Positions 24,910 through 31,704 of a DNA stretch of 34,048 bases are shown here, piece by piece. Position 1 is the first letter of the stretch. The number at the start of each line of letters is the position of its first letter. The stretch is from Bacteroidales bacterium (GTDB lineage: Bacteria; Bacteroidota; Bacteroidia; Bacteroidales; P3): the NCBI GenBank assembly GCA_017530105.1, contig JAFXMW010000019.1, positions 1 to 34,048 of the forward strand, given 5' to 3'. The notes beneath the pieces are model-generated. The model searched no databases, was not told the origin of the DNA, and saw only the letters and a program-made list of their open reading frames with translations. The translations under genes and the position numbers were made by a program.

Positions 24910-25680
24910 TTAGAAAGTGTAGTTGACTCCTACGTTGAAGCTGGAAAGCTGGCCGGGGCTGGTCATGAGTTGGTAGCTGTCCAGCATGAAGATCCACGAC
25001 AGGTAGTTTTGTGTCCCGAAAGAGGTAGTGTTGTACGAGACATTGTTGTTGCCGCCCTTTCTAGAAATAATGGTATAGTGGCAATAAGACAGGCTCAGCA
25101 CGTTGAGATAAAGGTCGGCCGAGAGATGGCTGTTGAAACGGTAAGTGACTCCCGGGGTGAGGTCGACATGCAGCGTGGAGATGATGTTGTCGCCGTTCTG
25201 TTTGGATGTACGGGTTTGGTACTTTTGAGTGGTTGGATTGTATATGAACGTCTCGGTAATGCTGCGCGTATAGTTGTAGCCGTATCCGGCACGGAGATGA
25301 GCGAAAAGCGACAGGTGGCCGGTGAGAGGGATGTCGTAGCGTGCATAGACTCCTGCGTCCCATATCAGCATCTCGTCGTTGCGGTATTTGGTTTTGCCGT
25401 GGTAATCGTAGGGATACTCACCCGGTTGTACCTGGGGGTTTTCGGGCAAGTTGAAGCGGGTAGCGCTGCATGTGTATGAAACGCCACCGGTGATGCCCAC
25501 CGTAAGATGGTCCGCGACGCGGTAGCCCAGCATCAGGTTGGGCGACAGGGTGTAGAGGTATTCGTTGCTCTTTTCCCTATTTTGGTTTAAATGGGAAAAA
25601 CCGCTATTCATGCCTACGGTAAACTGAGCCTGTGCCGCCCAAGAGGCGGTGACAATCAAGAGGATAAGAATCTTTTTCAT
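24910..25680 (-). CDS. Small outer-membrane beta-barrel protein, paralogue 1
   Basis: A 256-residue protein with signal peptide MKKILILLIVTASWAAQAQ and a body of about eight to ten amphipathic strands ending in NVGVNYTF, typical of small Bacteroidota barrels. It is clearly related to the next upstream gene: same signal peptide pattern, shared FAHLRAGYGYNYTRS-type strand, TPGVTYRFNSHLSADLYLN and the same C-terminus. It lies directly before the ECF sigma gene (5-bp gap), so sigma expression may depend on this transcript. Confidence 0.85.
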   Translation of the reverse strand: MKKILILLIVTASWAAQAQFTVGMNSGFSHLNQNREKSNEYLYTLSPNLMLGYRVADHLTVGITGGVSYTCSATRFNLPENPQVQPGEYPYDYHGKTKYRNDEMLIWDAGVYARYDIPLTGHLSLFAHLRAGYGYNYTRSITETFIYNPTTQKYQTRTSKQNGDNIISTLHVDLTPGVTYRFNSHLSADLYLNVLSLSYCHYTIISRKGGNNNVSYNTTSFGTQNYLSWIFMLDSYQLMTSPGQLSSFNVGVNYTF

Positions 25681-25710
25681 GTTGATGCGTTTTAAAAGTT
25701 TCTACTATTT

Positions 25711-25717
25711 AAACGCA
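25711..25717 (-). promoter_or_regulatory. Shared upstream element (TGCGTTTAAATAG) of barrel gene 1
   Basis: Minus-strand TGCGTTT, then AAATAGTAGAAAC, begins 37 bp before the start codon of barrel paralogue 1. A similar string, TGCGTTAAGTATTAAAAC, begins 35 bp before paralogue 2 (26588-26593). Just upstream of copy 1, CACCTTTG is a near match to the -7 box, so this might instead be a conserved 5' leader. A role as an ECF-sigma target site is only a hypothesis. Confidence 0.3.
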
Positions 25718-25769
25718 CAAAGGTGGGAAATCTTACAGGTTGGCAGTGTTAAGAAATGTTAAAGACCTG

Positions 25770-26558
25770 TCAAAACGTGTAGTTGATACCGAAAGAAAGG
25801 TTGGGGAAGTTAGCGTTGTTGAACAGGAAAGGATAATCGTACATTCTTAAGTCGAATTCGTGTAAGGGGTCGTGCATGAGACTCTGCGTTCCGTAAGATA
25901 GTTGCCGAAAGGTGGTTTTATAGACGAAGTCGTCGTCCCATACAATGGAATAGGTGAAGGCGACATTCATTAGGTTGAGATAGAGGTCGGCCGAGAGATG
26001 GTCGTTGAAACGATAGGAAAGGCCAGGGGTGAGCGTTGCCTTGAGGAAGGGGGATATGAAGTTGCTGCCGTCGGTGTGACGTTCGTACACGGAGGTGTCG
26101 TAGAACTCCAACCGGAGTAATTCAGACCCTTCGCGGGAATAGGCGAAACCTAACACTACACTTAGTTGGGCGAAAAGAGACAGGTTGCCGGCTATGGGCA
26201 TGTCGTAGCGCCCGAATACACCTACATTCCAAGCTATCTTCTCTTCAGTTATCCGGTGGGTGAAAATATCGATGGGATGAGTCATCTCTTCGGTTTCTGT
26301 ATGGATGTACTCATTACGGAAATAGACAATACCTGCTGTGAGGCCTATGATAAGGTTGTTGTTCAGATGTTTGCTTGCCGTCAGGCTGGGGGCAAGCAGG
26401 TAGGCGTAGCTGTCTTCGGAGGTGTTGCCATATCGATAGTAAAAGGGGTCGTGAGCGGTTCGGCCAAGAAGGTTGAAGCCGCCGTTCAGGCCAATGGTAG
26501 TCTGAGCCTGAGCCGACATTCCCGCGGCAAGGAGCAAGAGAATAACAATCTTTTTCAT
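25770..26558 (-). CDS. Small outer-membrane beta-barrel protein, paralogue 2
   Basis: A 262-residue protein with signal peptide MKKIVILLLLAAGMSAQAQ and barrel-type strands ending in LSFGINYTF. It is a tandem paralogue of the following gene, sharing TPGLSYRFNDHLSADLYLNL and the RYDMPIAGNLSLFAQLSV pattern. Loops differ strongly, as expected for surface-exposed loops. The 89-bp gap to paralogue 1 contains that gene's upstream element. Ligand or role unknown. Confidence 0.85.
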   Translation of the reverse strand: MKKIVILLLLAAGMSAQAQTTIGLNGGFNLLGRTAHDPFYYRYGNTSEDSYAYLLAPSLTASKHLNNNLIIGLTAGIVYFRNEYIHTETEEMTHPIDIFTHRITEEKIAWNVGVFGRYDMPIAGNLSLFAQLSVVLGFAYSREGSELLRLEFYDTSVYERHTDGSNFISPFLKATLTPGLSYRFNDHLSADLYLNLMNVAFTYSIVWDDDFVYKTTFRQLSYGTQSLMHDPLHEFDLRMYDYPFLFNNANFPNLSFGINYTF

Positions 26559-26587
26559 AATGATAGTTTATTAATGTTTTAATACTT

Positions 26588-26593
26588 AACGCA
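26588..26593 (-). promoter_or_regulatory. Shared upstream element (TGCGTT) of barrel gene 2
   Basis: Minus-strand TGCGTTAAGTATTAAAAC begins 35 bp before the start of barrel paralogue 2 and resembles the element before paralogue 1 at nearly the same distance. No TAnnTTTG box is evident here, which would fit an alternative sigma factor, but one pair of sites is weak evidence. Confidence 0.3.
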
Positions 26594-26685
26594 TAAGGGG
26601 CATAAATATTGTGTAGAAGCAGTAGGGTGGGCAATTTTTTTCCTTAATCCGCGTTAATCACACATATTTTAGTAAGAACAGCGAT

Positions 26686-27918
26686 ATGAAACTTTTTGAT
26701 CGAAACGGAAGGCGTTTTGCCGCTTTTATTCCAAGGCCGATGGCTTTTGCCTTCGGTGTATTGGCTATGCTTACGGCTTGGGGCAACGACGGGGTGTATT
26801 ACACAAAGGGTAACCAGTTAGTGCCTTTGACGGAGACGGATATCAGCGTGAGGAAAGAGGTGTTGACGATAACGATGGGCGACGACGGCTTTGCCCGGGT
26901 GGATGTTTACTACGAGTTTTGGAACCCAGGCAAGGAGGTGAAACGGGTGTTGATGGGTTTCGAGGCTGACCCTTCGTATAACGACGATTATAAGTTCTAC
27001 CCTTCGGGGGTGCATCCGCATATCAAGGACTTCACGGTGGAGATGAACGGTCGCAGGCTGTCCTACGGCAATGCCCCCTGTGTGGCTCCCGGCAAGCAGG
27101 GGGGTGTCCACGGGCTGGAGCGCATCGACACCAGCAAGCGGTATTATGTGTTTGACAACAACATGCTGTATGAAGAGGGTTTCAACGCCGAGGAGGGCGA
27201 CAACTACGAGGCGGGAATAGCGTTTGCGTATGTGTATTATTTCAATGCCGACTTCCAGCCGGGGTTGAACAAGGTGCACCACACCTACACCTATCGTATG
27301 TCGTTGACGGTGGGTGTGCCCTATATTGTTGACTACAAGCTGTCGCCTGCCGCCCGCTGGGCCAATGGGCGGATAGACGATTTCACCCTCGTCATCCGTG
27401 CCGACAATACAGCGAAGAACTTCTTCATCCCCGAGGAGGTGTTTCCCGGAGTCGAGTTTCGTGTGAGCGAGGGCATGGGGAAGATACGGCGTCACAAACT
27501 CTATAGTGAACCTGCCTATGAGTTCACGCTGCGCAACGGCGCCGTGACGCTGCACCTGCAGAATTTTACGCCCAAAAAAGAACTGAGCATATCGGGTGCC
27601 GGCTTGGACTGCTGCTTCAATGTCGATACCGAAGGAGGGTCGCCCCTTTACCTCGCCGGAGCCTACGACCGCTCGCGTGTCGTGATAATGTTCAGCGAAG
27701 AGTGGATGAAAGGGATGAAAGTGGTGCCCGAAGACAAGGCTTTCCAGAAACGGGTGCTACGCAACTTGCCTTACGCCCACAGGGGGCATGTGTTCAAGGA
27801 TGCGCGGTTGAAGAAGTTTTTCGAGTCGCTGTGGTGGTACATGCCCGACCCCGCCTATAAGGATTCTACCGATGACTTCACTCCCGTCGACTACGAATAT
27901 ACCAATGCAGGCAAGTAA
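26686..27918 (+). CDS. DUF4424/YARHG-domain secreted protein
   Basis: A 410-residue protein with an N-terminal hydrophobic segment (about 19-32), likely a signal peptide. Residues about 34-300 resemble DUF4424, starting with Asn-Asp (GNDGVYYTKGNQLVPLTETD, VRKEVLTITMGDDGFARVDV, YYEFWNPGKEVKRVLMGFEA). The C-terminal 50 residues form a YARHG domain (LRNLPYAHRGHVFKDARLKK, FFESLWWYMPDP), usually extracytoplasmic and thought to bind cell-wall or surface ligands. A weak -7-like TATTTTAG lies at 26665-26672. The next gene starts directly after its stop (TAA then ATG), so it may head the transcript that enters the tagged gene array. Confidence 0.83.
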   Translation: MKLFDRNGRRFAAFIPRPMAFAFGVLAMLTAWGNDGVYYTKGNQLVPLTETDISVRKEVLTITMGDDGFARVDVYYEFWNPGKEVKRVLMGFEADPSYNDDYKFYPSGVHPHIKDFTVEMNGRRLSYGNAPCVAPGKQGGVHGLERIDTSKRYYVFDNNMLYEEGFNAEEGDNYEAGIAFAYVYYFNADFQPGLNKVHHTYTYRMSLTVGVPYIVDYKLSPAARWANGRIDDFTLVIRADNTAKNFFIPEEVFPGVEFRVSEGMGKIRRHKLYSEPAYEFTLRNGAVTLHLQNFTPKKELSISGAGLDCCFNVDTEGGSPLYLAGAYDRSRVVIMFSEEWMKGMKVVPEDKAFQKRVLRNLPYAHRGHVFKDARLKKFFESLWWYMPDPAYKDSTDDFTPVDYEYTNAGK

Positions 27919-28524
27919 ATGAACAATCAGTCTGCATCCTATGTCGTAAGGAAGGTCGCCAATTGGCTGCTATGGCGCAGAGTGGAATCTGAACCCATCC
28001 TTGACTACAGCGAGTCCACTACCTTCAGTGGTCGTGGGGGTGCGTGGTTCATGATAGTTGTCAGCCTGTTTAGTATGGCTATCTTTGTTATACTCATGGT
28101 CAACAGCCACGGTTGGTATCTCCTTTTCTTTATACTCTTGGCTCTGTTCTCCATGCTTATGCTAAGGCGAAGTGTCATAATGTTGGCCGATAAGGTACAT
28201 GTAGGACCTGAGAAGTTGGTGCTTGACGGAGCTTGGCAGAAGCCAAACCCCACAGGCTTCATCTACTGGTTCAAGCAGGAGCTGCTACTAATCACACCTC
28301 TCGTGGTGGAAATCCCGTGGGAAGATGTTCTCAGCATATATGTAGATGATTTTAAGTTGAATGTGGAGACTCACAGTCACCAGCATTTTATTATTCCCTT
28401 TGGCCATTTCAATACCCACCTTCTTCCCGAAATTAGCAAGTATCATAAAATCGGCACCGGCATTGATACTTTTCAAAACAGCAGCAACAAAATCCACCTT
28501 ATATGGAACAAGAACAAATTTTAA
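27919..28524 (+). CDS. Two-helix membrane protein with PH-like cytoplasmic domain
   Basis: A 201-residue protein: a cytoplasmic N-terminus, two membrane helices (about 43-63 and 66-84), then a beta-rich domain (KVHVGPEKLVLDGAWQKPN, VVEIPWEDVLSIYVDD, FIIPFGHFN) resembling bacterial PH-like domains. It has no tag at its start. Its last seven codons (IWNKNKF) are read from the same DNA as the start of the tagged gene at 28503, in another frame, a 22-bp overlap. The layout recalls the tagged membrane protein at 32543, although the sequences are not obviously alike. Function unknown; an immunity role is possible from context. Confidence 0.75.
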   Translation: MNNQSASYVVRKVANWLLWRRVESEPILDYSESTTFSGRGGAWFMIVVSLFSMAIFVILMVNSHGWYLLFFILLALFSMLMLRRSVIMLADKVHVGPEKLVLDGAWQKPNPTGFIYWFKQELLLITPLVVEIPWEDVLSIYVDDFKLNVETHSHQHFIIPFGHFNTHLLPEISKYHKIGTGIDTFQNSSNKIHLIWNKNKF

Positions 28525-28637
28525 ATGAGCACAGCCCTGCAGAAGGTGATAGCAGCACAAACACTGTAAGTCAAGGCTCTGTTACTGCTCATAACAAACA
28601 AAAGTTTCCGTTGATGCACACTGCGGGAACAGGCACA
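28503..28637 (+). repeat. N-terminal tag module, copy 1 (long form)
   Basis: Encodes MEQEQILNEHSPAEGD, then an 18-residue stretch, then AHNKQKFPLMHTAGTGT. It begins at the ATG of the zinc-ribbon lipoprotein gene. Compared with the short form it carries an insert between the ILNEH and HNKQ parts. Confidence 0.85.
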
Positions 28638-29138
28638 CGTTCTATTACCAGAACAGCGATTGCCCTGTTTGGATTATTTGTTTTTGTCTGTTGTAGAAAT
28701 AGTGGGAGTGACACTATCCCTCCTTCAGATACTATTTTTGGGGATAGCGTTACCAGTGGTGTTCTCGAAAACAACAATGCTGATACCCTTTTAACTGAGG
28801 TTCCGCCACTTCCTGAATGGAAATGTAAGAGCAACGGGGATAATGTATATCGTGTGTTAACTGACTCGGAAATCGCCAATCTTTCGTTTGTTGCATACCA
28901 CAAAAAGAACTGGGCGAAATCGTTGGATGAAACATTTGACAGGTGGGAAGTATTTGCCAGCGTGCATCCGCCATACTATTCGAAAACAACATGTCCCCGA
29001 TGCGGGCACCATCTATTAGTGCTTTACAGCGAATCTCCTCAGGATTATTGGGAAACATTAAGTGGTCGTGGGGGATATTTCTTTGTTTGTACTCATTGCC
29101 AGGAAGTTCAAGATTTCGAATGTACCATCTTGAATTGA
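28503..29138 (+). CDS. Tagged zinc-ribbon lipoprotein, possible immunity protein
   Basis: A 211-residue protein. Residues 1-45 are the long form of the shared tag. A hydrophobic stretch (51-62, TAIALFGLFVFVCC) ends at a lipobox-like Cys63/Cys64. After an acidic linker, the C-terminal half carries a four-cysteine zinc ribbon: CPRCG (Cys164, Cys167) and CTHC (Cys196, Cys199), with ESPQDYWETLSGRGGYFFVC between. This ribbon pattern resembles small hypothetical proteins I recall from Bacteroidota secretion-system loci, but I cannot verify that. If translation began at Met38 (MHT), the product would have an ordinary 26-residue lipoprotein signal. The gene starts inside the end of the preceding gene. 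Confidence 0.8.
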   Translation: MEQEQILNEHSPAEGDSSTNTVSQGSVTAHNKQKFPLMHTAGTGTRSITRTAIALFGLFVFVCCRNSGSDTIPPSDTIFGDSVTSGVLENNNADTLLTEVPPLPEWKCKSNGDNVYRVLTDSEIANLSFVAYHKKNWAKSLDETFDRWEVFASVHPPYYSKTTCPRCGHHLLVLYSESPQDYWETLSGRGGYFFVCTHCQEVQDFECTILN

Positions 29139-29147
29139 TTCAACCTT

Positions 29148-29864
29148 ATGAACTATTATATTTTAGATACATCCACCGACACCAAAGTTGTAGGTTCGGC
29201 ACCTTGGGGACCGCTGGAACTCAATGAGCCTTTGGAGATGAGAAGTATTCTTCAGTATAGCAACCGACTGCCAAACTATGCCGAGTTTAGGCTGAAAGGG
29301 AACTCACGATTGACGGATTATACCTATTGCCTTCATTTAGGTGCTGTAAACTTCTTCATCTTTAGCCCCAAGATGCGCTCTGTTCTTGAACAGTTTAGTC
29401 TGCAAAAACACATCTGGGCCGATTGCAAGATTGTCCGGAAAGACAAAGGTTGGGACTACCAGATGCTTCGTTTTGCACAAATTCGAGACAGCAAGGGCTA
29501 TCTCACTATTGCCATTCCCGAAATGATAGATTTCCATAATTCGAGATTCTGCGAGTCTGATTTCTGCGATTTCCCGCTCGAGGGTAATGAACCGGTAGTC
29601 CCAATAGACAGCTATAATGATTATCTTAGGGTATGGGACGAATTCCGCAAGTGTAGTACAAATAAAGAGCTGAGATTTGTGCATCTTTCTTTTAATGAAT
29701 CTTATCTGGAGAGCAATAAGATAGATATGTGCTGGCTGTTTCCATTACATAGCAATCCGCTGATTTCTGAGAGACTGAAGGACGCTTTAATTGAAAATGG
29801 CATCACAGGCTTGAACCTGATGGAAATCAATGACTATCCTACCCGAAAAGTAAAACTATTATAA
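29148..29864 (+). CDS. Imm11/DUF1629-like immunity protein
   Basis: A 238-residue soluble protein with no signal or tag. It starts MNYYILDTSTDTKVVGSAPW and ends with the pattern NPLISERLKDALIENGITGL then NLMEI, which resembles the C-terminal signature of the Imm11/Imm43 (DUF1629) group (Ser-Glu-Arg-hydrophobic-Lys, then Gly-hydrophobic-Thr-Gly). In polymorphic toxin systems these are cytoplasmic proteins that neutralise a cognate toxin. The call is from memory of the family pattern. It sits 9 bp after the zinc-ribbon gene and 4 bp before the next tagged gene, inside the array. No toxin gene is next to it in this window. Confidence 0.6.
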   Translation: MNYYILDTSTDTKVVGSAPWGPLELNEPLEMRSILQYSNRLPNYAEFRLKGNSRLTDYTYCLHLGAVNFFIFSPKMRSVLEQFSLQKHIWADCKIVRKDKGWDYQMLRFAQIRDSKGYLTIAIPEMIDFHNSRFCESDFCDFPLEGNEPVVPIDSYNDYLRVWDEFRKCSTNKELRFVHLSFNESYLESNKIDMCWLFPLHSNPLISERLKDALIENGITGLNLMEINDYPTRKVKLL

Positions 29865-29868
29865 GAAT

Positions 29869-30021
29869 ATGGAACAACCTATCCTAAACGAACACAACCT
29901 TGCAGAAAGCGAGAGCAAAGCAAATCCCGTTTGCGTTGCCGAGCCAAAGCAAGGTCATGAGCTTAATGCTCATAACAAGCAGGAGTACCCGCCGATGCAC
30001 ACCGATAGAATAGACTCATCC
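29869..30021 (+). repeat. N-terminal tag module, copy 2 (long form)
   Basis: Encodes MEQPILNEHNLAESESKANP, an insert, and ELNAHNKQEYPPMHT. ILNEHN and ELNAHN look like a partial internal duplication of the tag. One codon is missing relative to MEQEPILN, an in-frame change. A small inverted repeat ATGAGC-TTAAT-GCTCAT lies inside. Confidence 0.85.
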
Positions 30022-30489
30022 TTAATGATAAATATTGCTAACATCGAAAACGCTTGTCTGGAATATAAAGAGGAGGTTTTTACTTCATTGACGGAGGCAA
30101 AAAAATATCTGTCTGAATTTGACTGGTGCATTAAAATACTTGATGGTTGGGTTGCAGCATCTTTCGGATACATTCTTAATATATTCCTTTTCAAGATTAA
30201 GCCTGACAATAAAACTTGTCCTGATGAGTATGTGTGGATTATTGTTGGGGATATTCCTCCAGCATATTTTGATGTCGTTAGTGCCCAAACTGCATCTGAC
30301 GCATTGAATTCATACATTGAGGTTATGCAAGATTGGGTTGAGAAGGTAAAAGATGGAGACTCAATAGAAGAATGCTATCCTGTGAATGTTCCACCAGAAG
30401 CTAAATATGCAAATATGTTAGCCACACGATTGAAAATGCTTAAAGAAGATTTTCTTCCAATAATTACAAAAAAAGCACAGATACAATAA
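29869..30489 (+). CDS. Tagged soluble protein of unknown function, possible immunity protein
   Basis: A 206-residue protein. Residues 1-50 are the long tag; the rest is soluble with mixed alpha/beta character and no membrane helix or lipobox: a first part (ACLEYKEEVFTSLTEAKKYL, EFDWCIKILDG) and a second part (EYVWIIVGDIPPAYFDVVSA, ALNSYIEVMQDWVEKVKDGD). The WIIVGDIPPAYF and helical YIEVMQDWVEKVK pattern looks like a compact family seen in immunity gene clusters, but I cannot name it with confidence. It shows that the tag is not tied to membrane or lipoprotein cargo. It follows the Imm11-like gene by 4 bp; a 40-bp gap follows. Confidence 0.75.
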   Translation: MEQPILNEHNLAESESKANPVCVAEPKQGHELNAHNKQEYPPMHTDRIDSSLMINIANIENACLEYKEEVFTSLTEAKKYLSEFDWCIKILDGWVAASFGYILNIFLFKIKPDNKTCPDEYVWIIVGDIPPAYFDVVSAQTASDALNSYIEVMQDWVEKVKDGDSIEECYPVNVPPEAKYANMLATRLKMLKEDFLPIITKKAQIQ

Positions 30490-30529
30490 TATAGCAGATT
30501 GTGCGTTTCTTTACAAAATGTGATAATTT

Positions 30530-31582
30530 ATGAACAGCAGCATAATTGTAAATAATGAGGTGTCGCTATCCAATAGCTTTATTCAAGAAATAAAGCAACT
30601 GGTGGCACGAGGCCGACAAGAAGCCTACGCAGCGGTAAACCAAGCTATGGTGAATGCCTACTGGCAGATAGGTCGTCGCATTGTGGAGGAGGAGCAAGGT
30701 GGAGCAGAACGTGCCAACTATGGAAAGCAGATACTGAAGCAGCTGTCGACAGCATTGACCGAGGAATTCGGAAAAGGTTTTTCTGTACAGAATCTGTATA
30801 GTTTTCGTCAATTTTATCTAACCTTCCCTGAAATATTCTCTACACCGTGGAGAATTTTGACATGGTCTCATTACAAGCGACTTATGCACGTGGCAGATTC
30901 GAAAGCCCGCGAATGGTACACCAATGAAGCATCTGAGCAGATGTGGAGTTACTCTACGTTGAACCGAAATATCTCAACCCAGTACTATGAGAGGCTACTG
31001 CTTTCACAGGAAAAAGCCCCTGTGGAGCAGGAAATGAAGGCTCTAACAAAAGGATTCGATAATGACAAATTGGAGTTTGTCAAGAATCCCGTTGTTGCCG
31101 AGTTCCTTGGGATGTCTCCAACAAAAGCATTTGTGGAAAGCGAGTTGGAAACAGCCATACTGGGCAATCTTGAAAAGTTTCTGCTGGAGTTGGGGAAGGG
31201 ATTCTCATTTGTGGAACGACAAAAGCTGATACGTACCGACGCCAAAGACTACTTTATTGACTTGGTGTTTTACAACTTCAAACTCAAATGTTTTGTGCTT
31301 ATTGACCTTAAAGTGGGGCAGATAACGCATCAAGATGTTGGACAGATGGAAATGTACGTCAATATGTACGACCAAAATATGCGAGAAGACGGCGACAATC
31401 CAACCCTCGGAATAGTCCTGTGTTCCGAGACTGATGCCGATATTGCAAGATATATGCTCAACGACAGCAAAAATGTATTTATGTCTAAATACTTGCTCTG
31501 CTTACCGTCAAAAGAACAGCTAAGAACAGAAATTGAGCGGCAGAAAGCCCTTTTTGCCTTACAACAAAAAACAATAGAATAA
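30530..31582 (+). CDS. DUF1016/YhcG-family PDDEXK nuclease-domain protein
   Basis: A 350-residue cytoplasmic protein. Residues about 15-165 form the YhcG/DUF1016 N-terminal domain (NAYWQIGRRIVEEEQGGAER, YGKQILKQLSTALTEEFGKG, NLYSFRQFYLTFP, LTWSHYKRLM). The C-terminal domain (about 175-345) is a PD-(D/E)XK nuclease fold with Asp244 in YFIDLVFYN and Asp259-Leu-Lys261 in VLIDLKVG, then Gln272. Family members are widespread and often mobile; roles in DNA cleavage or defence are suspected. The length is typical and the site intact. It lacks the tag although both neighbours in the array have one, and its stop codon overlaps the ATG of the free-standing tag ORF by one base (TAATG). Confidence 0.9.
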   Translation: MNSSIIVNNEVSLSNSFIQEIKQLVARGRQEAYAAVNQAMVNAYWQIGRRIVEEEQGGAERANYGKQILKQLSTALTEEFGKGFSVQNLYSFRQFYLTFPEIFSTPWRILTWSHYKRLMHVADSKAREWYTNEASEQMWSYSTLNRNISTQYYERLLLSQEKAPVEQEMKALTKGFDNDKLEFVKNPVVAEFLGMSPTKAFVESELETAILGNLEKFLLELGKGFSFVERQKLIRTDAKDYFIDLVFYNFKLKCFVLIDLKVGQITHQDVGQMEMYVNMYDQNMREDGDNPTLGIVLCSETDADIARYMLNDSKNVFMSKYLLCLPSKEQLRTEIERQKALFALQQKTIE

Positions 31583-31662
31583 TGGAACAAGAGCCTATCA
31601 TTAACGAACATAACAAGCAGGAATACCCGCCGATGCATACGGGAAGATTGGACACACCCTTA
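31582..31662 (+). repeat. N-terminal tag module, copy 3 (short form)
   Basis: Encodes MEQEPIINE then HNKQEYPPMHTGR and LDTPL. This copy opens a short free-standing ORF that is not fused to the following protein. Confidence 0.9.
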
Positions 31663-31704
31663 AAAGAATGTCAGTCCTGCAAACCACAAAACCAGTATGA
31701 GTAA
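31582..31704 (+). CDS. Free-standing tag ORF, 40 codons
   Basis: A 40-residue ORF made of the shared tag (residues 1-27) and the tail KECQSCKPQNQYE, ending in TAA at 31702-31704. Its ATG overlaps the stop of the nuclease gene (TAATG), and its end overlaps the ATG of the membrane protein gene at 31697 by 8 bp. It may be a leader peptide coupling translation to the next gene, or the remnant of a tagged gene whose body was replaced. It is unlike the other five copies, where the tag is joined in frame to a larger protein as far as can be seen. Confidence 0.65.
   Translation: MEQEPIINEHNKQEYPPMHTGRLDTPLKECQSCKPQNQYE

Noticed and set aside
27919..28010. ESEPILDYSE near the start of the 27919 protein as a degenerate tag
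   Set aside because: Only a few residues match, it is not at the N-terminus, and the diagnostic HNKQEYPPMHT part is missing.
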